Part shown: piece after piece, positions 1 through 5,440 of the stretch
Layout of the letters: each line of letters begins with the position of its first letter
Numbering within the stretch: position 1 is the first letter of the stretch
Source of the DNA: Gemmatimonadales bacterium UBA2960
GTDB taxonomy: Bacteria > Gemmatimonadota > Gemmatimonadetes > Longimicrobiales > Gaopeijiaceae
DNA: 5,440 bases
Direction of reading: 5' to 3'
Assembly: GCA_002348465.1 (NCBI GenBank)
Contig: DEBI01000138.1
Location: 1-5,440 of the forward strand
Notes under the pieces: generated by a model
The model's database searches: none
Told to the model about the DNA's origin: nothing
Seen by the model: only the letters and a program-made list of their open reading frames with translations
Translations under genes and position numbers: made by a program

Positions 1-1
1 G

Positions 2-379
2 ACCGTGATGTCGTTTCTGAACTTCACCAAATACCCGCCGTCTTTGGATTATTTGCTTATCACGCTTGGGGTGGGTTTCCTTTTATTGGCTTGGTTCGAG
101 TCGGTCAGGAGGGAGAATCAACTGTTGAACGCCATTAAGGCTTTCGGGTCAGTGCCGATGTTTATCTACGTCGTGCACCTATACGTACTCCTAGCTGCGT
201 ACTGGGTTTTATTCCTCATATTCGGACCGACACATGGTGAGCGCTTCGGACTGAATAGTGTGACTTGGATCTGGGTGGGTGCGATCGCTCTAATAGCGGT
301 GCACTATCCTTTGGCGAGCAAATTTGCTGAATACAAGCACCGTGAAAAGCGCGACAAGCCTTGGTTGAGCTACTTCTAG
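2..379 (+). CDS. DUF1624 / HGSNAT-like membrane protein, C-terminal fragment (5' end cut by window edge)
   Basis: The reading frame is open to the left edge, so the GTG at 5 and ATG at 8 are probably internal codons and only about the last 125 residues are visible. The piece opens with SFLNFTKYPPSLDYLLITLG, a characteristic segment of the bacterial DUF1624 family (related to the catalytic domain of heparan-alpha-glucosaminide N-acetyltransferase). Three hydrophobic membrane segments follow: around LLITLGVGFLLLAWF, around VPMFIYVVHLYVLLAAYWVLF with a histidine inside the segment, and around WIWVGAIALIAVHYPLA. The end is a basic cytoplasmic-type tail finishing in KPWLSYF, which matches the usual WLSY terminus of the family. 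Bacterial members are multi-pass inner-membrane proteins suspected of acyl transfer to sugars or other carriers; the substrate is not known. The gene converges on the ankyrin gene and so is not part of its operon. The family call is fairly secure; acyltransferase activity is inferred from homology only. Confidence 0.82.
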   Translation, partial: TVMSFLNFTKYPPSLDYLLITLGVGFLLLAWFESVRRENQLLNAIKAFGSVPMFIYVVHLYVLLAAYWVLFLIFGPTHGERFGLNSVTWIWVGAIALIAVHYPLASKFAEYKHREKRDKPWLSYF

Positions 380-387
380 GTTCTAGG
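374..387. repeat. Tandem 7-base repeat TTCTAGG x2 at the DUF1624 stop codon
   Basis: The heptamer TTCTAGG occurs twice back to back. The first copy contains the TAG stop of the upstream gene. The second copy lies in a short inverted repeat, GTTC-TAG-GAAC at 380-390. It may be a small duplication; no function is evident. Confidence 0.4.
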
Positions 388-413
388 AACGCGTCAGCAA
401 GACTTTTGAATGT

Positions 414-455
414 CTTCTTAAGGCTCGGTCCCGTGACTGCCAGGAGCTTAAGGAG
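414..455. terminator. Imperfect hairpin between convergent genes, possible bidirectional terminator
   Basis: The arm CTTAAG-G-CTC (417-426) pairs with GAGCTTAAG (444-452), giving nine base pairs with one bulged G. The stem can extend outward by a T-G wobble and two more pairs (414-416 with 453-455). The 17-base loop (427-443) can form a small GTC/GAC inner stem. The hairpin sits immediately after the ankyrin stop codon and 34 bases after the DUF1624 stop, which is where a shared terminator would be expected. Neither side has a clear run of T residues, so it is not a textbook intrinsic terminator. A weaker hairpin, AAGAC/GTCTT (399-403 with 412-416), overlaps it at 414-416, so the two could not form fully at once. 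The remainder of the 380-455 gap shows no gene. Confidence 0.35.
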
Positions 456-2549
456 TTACTGACAGGAGACACAGTTGTGGTTGTTGACCGCACCTAGGGA
501 TTCCAAGAGTGCAATCGCCTCGGGGTAAGGTTGCACTCGTTGAACTGGTCCATTGGCCATGTCCACCGTCGTCTCCCCTTTTCGGCTGACCACCATCACA
601 TCTGCACCCCTCTCAACCAAGTAGAGAACCATTTCTACGTCGCCCCGAGAAGCTGCGTGATGGAGAGGGGCGTAGCCGTTTGCGTCTCGTGCATTTACGT
701 CGGCGCCCATCTCTTCCACGAGGTACTGCACGGCCGGAAGCCAGCCATTGGGCAAGTAGCGATGAGCGTTGCCCGCGAAGGACTGCCCATAGCCAACACC
801 TGATGCCGCATGGATTGCGTGGATCGCTGGCCCACCCGTTGGAATAGGTGGAAGCCCAGAATCATCAATTTCGTTGCTATCGTCCGGCTCGCTCTTATCC
901 TCAACTGCGACTTCGTCCTCTGATTCGGTGGAGGGATCTTCTTCAGTTTCGGATTCAGAGTTGCCCTCCAGAGCTTCGGGTTCCTGCCCACTCTCTACAT
1001 CCTCACTCTCTTCTTCTGTGGGCATAGCTCGGCGGCGTCTCTGCGGAGGTTTGATCGTGCGAATATCCGGGTCAGCTCCGTACGATGACAGGAGCTTCAT
1101 TGCCTCTAGATCCAGTGCATATGCAGCACGCCAAAACGGTGTTGCACCCTCAAGATTGATCCCACTGCCGCGGAGGACGCCGAACGTGTACTCCATGTAC
1201 CACAGATGCTTTGTTAGCCTTGCGTCGGGATCTGCCCCGGCCTCAAGAAGAAGCTCCATCATCTCGAGGTGAGTCGTTTTCTGGCGTTGGTGCTCTGTGG
1301 GGTGTGCGTACGATGCTCTGGGCTGCCATTCTCGCTCAAGCACGGCGTATAGCGGTGTGGCGCCTGCGTCACTTGAAAGGTTTGGGTCTGCACCGAGGTC
1401 TAGGAGCGCTTTGGCTACATCCCATTGACCGTTGATAGCGGCCATCAATAACGGAGTCGTGTTGTCTCCCGTTACGACATTGATTTCCGCACCGCCCGAA
1501 AGTAGAGCCATGCTCGCCTCTAGGTGCCCTTGTCGAACAGCGTGGTGTAGAGGACTTAGGCCGCCCCAAGATCCCACTTGTTCGGCGTAGGACATCGGCC
1601 GTGGTTCTTCTTCTGCTTTTTCGACTTCGGTATCCTCTTCCGTAGCACTGACATCCGCTTCTTGTTCGCTGGTTTCAGGGTTTGACTCAGCCGGGTCGCT
1701 CTCTATTTCCTCTTCTTCAGATTTATCACTTTCGCCCTGACTTTCTGCTGCCGAGGATGAGTCTGCTGCCGCTTCTTCTTCTGCAGAGATCTCTGTCCAT
1801 CGACTTTGAACCTGCCGAGCCAGATCTATCGCTGCTTGTACTTGATTGGGTGTGGGCTGCCAATCAGAGCCACCAGCTTGCTGCTCACGAAACCCTTCGA
1901 GAGCCCTCTGAAGTCTCTGTTCAGCAGCGTTGTCAGCCGCGGCCATTTCTACCACATCAATTGCCGCAGACGTGCCGTTGGGATTAGCCCCAGCACCTAG
2001 CAGAGTTTCGATTGCTTCAACACGGTTTAAGGATGCTGCGAAGGTCAGGGGGGGTTGTTTCCATTTGCCCGCTTGAGCATCTGGATCCGATCCGTGTTCG
2101 ATAAGCAATGAGACAAGGCCAGCGTCTCCGGATCTAGCGGCAAGGTGTAATGGTGTTGCGCCACTGTTGGATGTGGTCGCTCCTGGGTCAGCCCCGGCTT
2201 CAATGAGGACTTGTGCTACTTCATATCTCCCCTCTCGGGCAGCTATGTGCAGGGCTGTGTATCGACCTATGCGGGTCCCAGCATCGAGCCTGGCTCCAGC
2301 ATAGACTAGGACTTCAGCGAGTTCGCGGTCTCCTGTTTGCGCTGCCCAGTGCAAGGCAGTCATGCCGTCGCCCTGTGCTGCGTTTACATCGGCGCCAGAC
2401 CTTAGTAGGGATCTTACCTCTTCGATATCACCGTGCATTGCCGCATCCGCGACAGGCGCTTCTATGGTGGTCATCCCAACCATCAGGATGAGGAAACCGA
2501 GTGGGAGTGATACTCTGGCGAGCCGTGGCAGTCCGGTCACATGTGTCAT
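456..2549 (-). CDS. Exported ankyrin-repeat protein with two acidic linkers and a C-terminal CVSC motif
   Basis: This 697-residue protein has a hydrophobic N-terminal segment (about residues 13-29, after basic R9 and R12), which reads as a signal peptide or membrane anchor. Ankyrin repeats come in three blocks: about five at 33-193, four at 331-500 and two to three at 572-687, with consensus pieces such as TALHWAA, TPLHLAARSGD and AGADPNA. The blocks are separated by acidic low-complexity linkers at 257-315 (26 of 59 residues D/E) and 511-563 (26 of 53). The eighth repeat (397-444) carries a roughly 25-residue insertion. The only cysteines are C693 and C696 in the terminal NCVSCQ. Ankyrin proteins of this type, beginning PVADAAM.GD, recur beside DUF1552 and DUF1592 genes in other bacteria, to my recollection. 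An in-frame TAG two codons upstream makes this ATG the earliest possible start; the GAGGG at 2566-2570 is rather far from it. It is probably a protein-binding scaffold for its operon partners, which is inference. Confidence 0.9.
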   Translation of the reverse strand: MTHVTGLPRLARVSLPLGFLILMVGMTTIEAPVADAAMHGDIEEVRSLLRSGADVNAAQGDGMTALHWAAQTGDRELAEVLVYAGARLDAGTRIGRYTALHIAAREGRYEVAQVLIEAGADPGATTSNSGATPLHLAARSGDAGLVSLLIEHGSDPDAQAGKWKQPPLTFAASLNRVEAIETLLGAGANPNGTSAAIDVVEMAAADNAAEQRLQRALEGFREQQAGGSDWQPTPNQVQAAIDLARQVQSRWTEISAEEEAAADSSSAAESQGESDKSEEEEIESDPAESNPETSEQEADVSATEEDTEVEKAEEEPRPMSYAEQVGSWGGLSPLHHAVRQGHLEASMALLSGGAEINVVTGDNTTPLLMAAINGQWDVAKALLDLGADPNLSSDAGATPLYAVLEREWQPRASYAHPTEHQRQKTTHLEMMELLLEAGADPDARLTKHLWYMEYTFGVLRGSGINLEGATPFWRAAYALDLEAMKLLSSYGADPDIRTIKPPQRRRRAMPTEEESEDVESGQEPEALEGNSESETEEDPSTESEDEVAVEDKSEPDDSNEIDDSGLPPIPTGGPAIHAIHAASGVGYGQSFAGNAHRYLPNGWLPAVQYLVEEMGADVNARDANGYAPLHHAASRGDVEMVLYLVERGADVMVVSRKGETTVDMANGPVQRVQPYPEAIALLESLGAVNNHNCVSCQ
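858..1022 (-). other. Acidic low-complexity linker 2 of the ankyrin protein (residues 510-564)
   Basis: This is a second Glu/Asp/Ser-rich stretch, with 26 acidic residues in 53 (511-563) and a single lysine. It is preceded directly by a basic patch, PPQRRRR (501-507), and separates ankyrin block 2 from the C-terminal block. The switch from RRRR to a long acidic run could allow electrostatic contact within the protein or with a partner; that is speculation. Confidence 0.8.
1605..1781 (-). other. Acidic low-complexity linker 1 of the ankyrin protein (residues 257-315)
   Basis: This stretch encodes a Glu/Asp/Ser/Ala-rich segment with 26 acidic and only 2 basic residues out of 59. It follows a Gln/Ala-rich, probably helical stretch (206-256) and separates ankyrin block 1 from block 2. 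It has no ankyrin consensus and is probably disordered. The opposite strand of this region gives spurious Ser/Leu-rich open frames. Confidence 0.8.
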
Positions 2550-2570
2550 CTGCTAGTCTATGATTCCCTC

Positions 2571-3947
2571 TTAAAGAAGGAATTCTCCGGTACTATCTCC
2601 GAAGCTACGCATGTCATCATGCCCCAAGCGGTGGAGAAGTGTCAGGAAGACGTTCGCCATAGGCGTTCCGTCCGGAGCCTTGTAGTGGACGCCATTTTCG
2701 AATACGTCGTTTCCCCCCCCTAGAAGGACCAGTGGACAACGGCGGTGGTTATGCAGATTCGCGTCTCCCATGGGTGATCCCCAGAGCACGACGGTGTTGT
2801 CGAGCAGAGACCCGTCTTCATCGGCTGTGGCTTTCAGGCGTTCGATAAAGTAAGCGAGTTGGCTAACCCTGAACTGACAAATTTTGTTGAACTCGAGGAT
2901 GTTCTCCTCTCTTCCACCGTGATGGGATGCGGGGTGAAATCCGCGGTCCGATCCGCTCTCCGGGAAGGGGCGATTGGAGGCATCCCGACCGGTTTTAAAC
3001 GACGTCACGCGAGTGATGTCGGTTTCAAACGCCAGCACCTGCAAATCGAACATCAGCTGCATGTGTTCGCTGAACGAATCCGGCACGCCAGGTGGTGCTC
3101 CCGGAAGCTCTCGAGGCTCTCCACTGTTATTACGTGCTTCAATCAACTGGATTCGCCTCTCTATCTCCCGGACGCTATCGAGGTATCGGTCGATTCTCTG
3201 GCGATCGAGAGCACCAACCTCGCGCTTCAGGTAAGCGACCTCCTTCGCCACCCAGTCAAGGATACTGCTATGCGTTCGACGTCGCAGTGCGCGCTCTCTC
3301 TCTGTCCCACCGGCTCCGAAAAGCAGGTCAAACGCAGTTCGAGGGCTCCGTATCATAGGAAGTGGTGTGTTTGGAGATGACCAGCTTATCGAGTCGGTGT
3401 ATGAGCATGAGTAGTTGTAGTCACAACCTCCGCCCTTGTCGGTGGGCTCAATACAGAGTTGGAGCGATGGGAGGACTGTGTTAGCACCAACGCGTTGGGC
3501 GTGTATTTGATCTAGGGAGGTTCCAACCATTAGGTCGGAGCCTTGTGTCTGCTTTGGGTGCGATTGGGTTAAAAAGACAGCACTAGAGCGAAAGTGGTCA
3601 CCGCCGATTTCGGGAGGAGCGAACGCTTCTGCCATTCTTACGTCAGTGTTGCTTACGATACTGAGGTCATTGATGTAGGGCTCAAGGGAAGCGAGGACGT
3701 TCCCCGGCAGAAGCTCGAAGTCGCGACCGACGGTCTCGGGAGCAAATAGATGCTGTGAGGATCCCCATTCGTTACATCCGGCAACCCCATGTACTTCTTC
3801 AATGCATACCAAGCGCTTGGGGACACCGGCCGTGGCTCGGTTTCGCCCGGCTGGGGTCATAGCGTCGAGCAGAGGAAGGCCAATGGTCGCACCCATTCCT
3901 CGAAGGAAGGTCCGCCGCTCAATGCTTTTACCTGTGATGAACTGCAT
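2571..3947 (-). CDS. DUF1552 (HXXSHH) protein with twin-arginine-type leader
   Basis: This 458-residue protein is full length for the family. The N-terminus has twin arginines at 11-12 in ERRTFLRG, followed by a mildly hydrophobic stretch (GATIGLPLLDAM), the pattern of a Tat export signal. Family hallmarks are CDYNYSCSYTDSISWSSP (175-192, with the typical TPLP just after), the HPASHH motif at 338-343 that gives the family its HXXSHH name, and a C-terminal VVLWGSPMGDANLHNHRRCP (386-405). The last resembles the Gly/Asp/His-rich active-site region of DUF1501 and sulfatase/phosphatase-fold proteins. A hydrolase-like or metal-binding role is plausible but unproven. The start is bounded by an in-frame TGA eight codons upstream, and no strong ribosome binding site is seen. 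It lies 29 bases after the PSD-type cytochrome gene and 21 bases before the ankyrin gene, so co-transcription is likely. DUF1552 and DUF1592 proteins are regular genomic partners. Confidence 0.92.
   Translation of the reverse strand: MQFITGKSIERRTFLRGMGATIGLPLLDAMTPAGRNRATAGVPKRLVCIEEVHGVAGCNEWGSSQHLFAPETVGRDFELLPGNVLASLEPYINDLSIVSNTDVRMAEAFAPPEIGGDHFRSSAVFLTQSHPKQTQGSDLMVGTSLDQIHAQRVGANTVLPSLQLCIEPTDKGGGCDYNYSCSYTDSISWSSPNTPLPMIRSPRTAFDLLFGAGGTERERALRRRTHSSILDWVAKEVAYLKREVGALDRQRIDRYLDSVREIERRIQLIEARNNSGEPRELPGAPPGVPDSFSEHMQLMFDLQVLAFETDITRVTSFKTGRDASNRPFPESGSDRGFHPASHHGGREENILEFNKICQFRVSQLAYFIERLKATADEDGSLLDNTVVLWGSPMGDANLHNHRRCPLVLLGGGNDVFENGVHYKAPDGTPMANVFLTLLHRLGHDDMRSFGDSTGEFLL
2713..2720. 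repeat. Homopolymer G8 (coding strand) inside the DUF1552 gene
   Basis: Eight consecutive C residues on the plus strand read as G8 in the gene and encode most of Gly410-Gly412 in LLGGGND. The frame is intact here and the family normally has glycines at this place. Tracts of this length can slip in replication or be miscounted in sequencing. Confidence 0.6.
2919..2936 (-). other. HXXSHH motif (HPASHH) of the DUF1552 protein
   Basis: These bases encode H338-P-A-S-H-H343, the signature of the family. Three histidines and a serine so close together suggest metal binding or catalysis. The role has not been demonstrated to my knowledge. Confidence 0.85.
3912..3917 (-). other. Twin-arginine codons of the DUF1552 leader
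   Basis: The codons CGG CGG encode R11-R12 in the context E-R-R-T-F-L-R, close to the Tat consensus S/T-R-R-x-F-L-K, and precede a short hydrophobic run. Export of a folded, possibly metal-loaded protein is the usual meaning of such a leader. Confidence 0.7.
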
Positions 3948-3976
3948 ACGGGAATCCGTCTCTTTCAGTGCTCAAT

Positions 3977-5440
3977 CTAGTTGTATGCTACTTCCGCAGC
4001 TTGTTTCATGCGAAAAGCGTCACTTAGTACGACGCCTACTATGAAGGACGAAAGTCGGTAATCATCTCTTTTCGCCTCCCTTGCGATCCTACGCACTGTT
4101 GGCTGATCGTTCACTTCAACTCGGCGACCTAAGGCGTATGTCATAAGGTTTTCGGTGAAGTTACGTACCAAAGGAATCGGTCTCTTGAGCAGCGCATCAG
4201 CGAGTTCCGGAGCCGTAGAGATCTCTGTCCCGTCATAGAAGGTTCCGCGAGTGTCTAGCAGCATTCGGTTTTCTCGAGTCCTCCACTTTCCGGTTACATC
4301 GAAGTGATCGAGTGCTAGGCCAATTGGGTCTATTAGGTTGTGGCAGGATGCACATGTTGGATTCGAACGGTGAGCCCGCATCCGCTCACTGGTTGTGAGG
4401 ACCCGGGCACCATCTGTGTCACTTGTCTCTTCTAGGTCTGGAATACCGGGTGGAGGTGGGGGAGGAGGTACTCCTAAAAGGACCTCCATAACCCACTTTC
4501 CCCTCAGGACGGGTGACGTGCGGTTGGCCAGTGACGTCTGAGCTAGCACACTCCCGTGTCCGAGAAGTCCCCTTCGGTTTCCCTCAGGGTAGTTTACCCG
4601 GAGAAATTCTTCACCAGTCACCCCTTTGAATCCGTAATGATCCGCTAGTCGTTCGTTGACGAAGGTGTAATCGGCTTCGAGAAGCTCAAGCAGGCTGCGG
4701 TCTTCGCTAACGAGGTTGTTGAAAAATACCTCGGTCTCCCGTCGCATGTCTTCAGACAGTTGCTGGCTATAGTTCGGGAACCAGAAAGCATCGGGCTGGA
4801 CTTGCTCAAGATCCTGCAGCCTGAGCCAAAGATGAGCGAATCTTGTCGAGAGTGACTCAGATCGCGGGTCAGCGAGCATGCGCAGTGTTTCACTCTCCAA
4901 GAAATCCGGGTCAGACAGTCGGTTCTCATGTGCCGCGGAGAGAAGGCGAGCGTCTGGCCCTACACCCCATATGAAGAAGGAAAGGCGAGAGGCGAGGTCA
5001 ATATCATCGACTGGAAAGATCTCACCAGGTTCAATTCCATGGGGCACAGACTCTATCCGAAAGAGGAAATAAGGGCTTACGAGCATAGCTTCGATCGCGG
5101 TGCGGATACCAATTTCAAAGCCCCCTTCGGATGCTCCTTGGTCGTAGAAATTTAGGAGCGCTTCTATGTCTCGATCCTCAAGTGCACGCCGGTAAGCTTG
5201 GGTGGCGAGGCGGCCTATAATCCTCTCAGCACATGGGCGCTCCTCTTCCTGAGAGGTTGGACGGCAGGAGAAGATTCTACTACGGCTCGGTGTTTCCGAA
5301 ATTCCGGTAGATTCGTGGGGACCCTCGATCGTTAGGTGCATCACATGGGGTAGAGACGTCGTGCCGTAGCTCGCTTCTGTCCCGGATAATGACCAGTCGT
5401 TAGGCCGGATCAAGTCCTCATAAGGGCCGTCATTTTGACG
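3977..5440 (-). CDS. PSD-type c-type cytochrome protein (DUF1595-DUF1592-DUF1588-DUF1585), 5' end beyond the window
   Basis: The frame is open through the right edge: nine more codons (RQNDGPYED) precede the TTG at 5413, so that TTG is not the start. The 487 visible residues are the C-terminal part of a protein usually near 750-850 residues. Numbered from that TTG, the domains run: a linker ending TPSRSRIFSCRP with paired C50 and C61; DUF1595 (about 62-122, ending SPYFLFRIES); DUF1592 (about 135-260, with LASRLSFFIWG and FAHLWLRLQ); the RGKWVMEVLLG segment with seven prolines; DUF1588 with the heme motif CASCH (354-358) and IDPIGLALDHFD; and DUF1585 (about 395-466, with NFTENLMTYALGRRVE). The missing N-terminus would normally hold a signal peptide, a further cytochrome c domain and DUF1587. 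It is the first visible gene of the run, followed by DUF1552 after 29 bases. An extracytoplasmic electron-transfer or oxidative role is inferred from the heme motif; no substrate can be named. Confidence 0.92.
   Translation of the reverse strand, partial: RQNDGPYEDLIRPNDWSLSGTEASYGTTSLPHVMHLTIEGPHESTGISETPSRSRIFSCRPTSQEEERPCAERIIGRLATQAYRRALEDRDIEALLNFYDQGASEGGFEIGIRTAIEAMLVSPYFLFRIESVPHGIEPGEIFPVDDIDLASRLSFFIWGVGPDARLLSAAHENRLSDPDFLESETLRMLADPRSESLSTRFAHLWLRLQDLEQVQPDAFWFPNYSQQLSEDMRRETEVFFNNLVSEDRSLLELLEADYTFVNERLADHYGFKGVTGEEFLRVNYPEGNRRGLLGHGSVLAQTSLANRTSPVLRGKWVMEVLLGVPPPPPPPGIPDLEETSDTDGARVLTTSERMRAHRSNPTCASCHNLIDPIGLALDHFDVTGKWRTRENRMLLDTRGTFYDGTEISTAPELADALLKRPIPLVRNFTENLMTYALGRRVEVNDQPTVRRIAREAKRDDYRLSSFIVGVVLSDAFRMKQAAEVAYN
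4340..4354 (-). other. c-type heme attachment motif CASCH
   Basis: The codons TGT GCA TCC TGC CAC encode CxxCH within RSNPTCASCHNLIDPIG, the conserved core of DUF1588. The two cysteines would bind heme covalently and the histidine would be the proximal iron ligand, which requires export to the periplasm and cytochrome c maturation. Confidence 0.88.
4448..4468 (-). other. Seven-proline run in the PSD-type protein
   Basis: The run encodes PPPPPPP directly after RGKWVMEVLLGV and just before DUF1588. A proline-rich hinge at this place is a usual family feature and probably forms a stiff spacer between DUF1592 and the heme-bearing DUF1588 domain. Confidence 0.7.

Noticed and set aside
5..10. GTG/ATG as true start of the left-edge membrane protein
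   Set aside because: The segment that follows is an internal part of the DUF1624 fold, so the gene is truncated by the window and not a small complete gene.
695..991. Minus-strand open frame of 98 codons overlapping the ankyrin gene
   Set aside because: It lies in another frame of the same strand inside a clear ankyrin coding region and has no recognisable family. I considered a frameshift, but the ankyrin frame is continuous with good repeats on both sides.
874..1272. Plus-strand open frame of 132 codons, very Ser-rich
   Set aside because: It lies antisense to the ankyrin gene, and its Ser/Leu-rich start is the mirror of the Glu/Asp-rich acidic linker. No domain or ribosome binding site is recognisable.
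1682..1987. Plus-strand open frame of 101 codons
   Set aside because: It is a mirror of acidic linker 1 and the flanking repeat in the ankyrin gene, with no coherent protein features.
2859..3380. Plus-strand open frame of 173 codons
   Set aside because: It is antisense to the well-supported DUF1552 gene, which keeps its family motifs through this region. No signal of an independent protein is visible.
5411..5413. TTG as start codon of the PSD-type gene
   Set aside because: The frame continues open to the window edge with plausible sequence, and the family has further N-terminal domains, so the true start lies outside.
1..5440. CRISPR array, tRNA or rRNA, insertion sequence or attachment site
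   Set aside because: I saw no spaced direct repeats, cloverleaf-like sequence, transposase or long terminal inverted repeats. The sequence is almost wholly coding.

Overview
The window holds one truncated plus-strand gene at its left edge and a three-gene minus-strand run that fills the rest. The families point to an uncultured free-living, probably aerobic bacterium of the kind that carries planctomycete-type (PSD) cytochrome modules, such as Acidobacteriota, Gemmatimonadota, Verrucomicrobiota, Planctomycetota or some marine Gammaproteobacteria. Base composition looks balanced by eye (roughly half G+C). The sequence alone does not fix the phylum.

Layout. At 2-379 (+) is the C-terminal end of a polytopic membrane protein of the DUF1624 / heparan-alpha-glucosaminide N-acetyltransferase-like family. 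The 76-base gap at 380-455 lies between converging genes and contains an imperfect hairpin that may act as a shared terminator. At 456-2549 (-) is a 697-residue exported or membrane-anchored ankyrin-repeat protein with two strongly acidic linkers and a C-terminal CVSC tail. At 2571-3947 (-) is a DUF1552 protein with a twin-arginine-type leader and the HXXSHH motif. At 3977-5440 (-) is the C-terminal two thirds or so of a DUF1595-DUF1592-DUF1588-DUF1585 protein carrying one c-type heme motif; its start lies beyond the right edge.

Transcription of the minus-strand run goes from right to left: PSD-type cytochrome protein, 29-base gap, DUF1552 protein, 21-base gap, ankyrin protein. The tight spacing and common orientation indicate one operon whose promoter lies outside the window. 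All three products are predicted, with varying support, to act outside the cytoplasm: a heme protein, a Tat-type exported protein with a His-rich motif, and a secreted or anchored repeat scaffold. None of these families has a firmly established biochemical role that I know of. The cassette is therefore the best candidate here for an undescribed system, most likely a periplasmic or cell-surface redox or catabolic complex. That function is inference.
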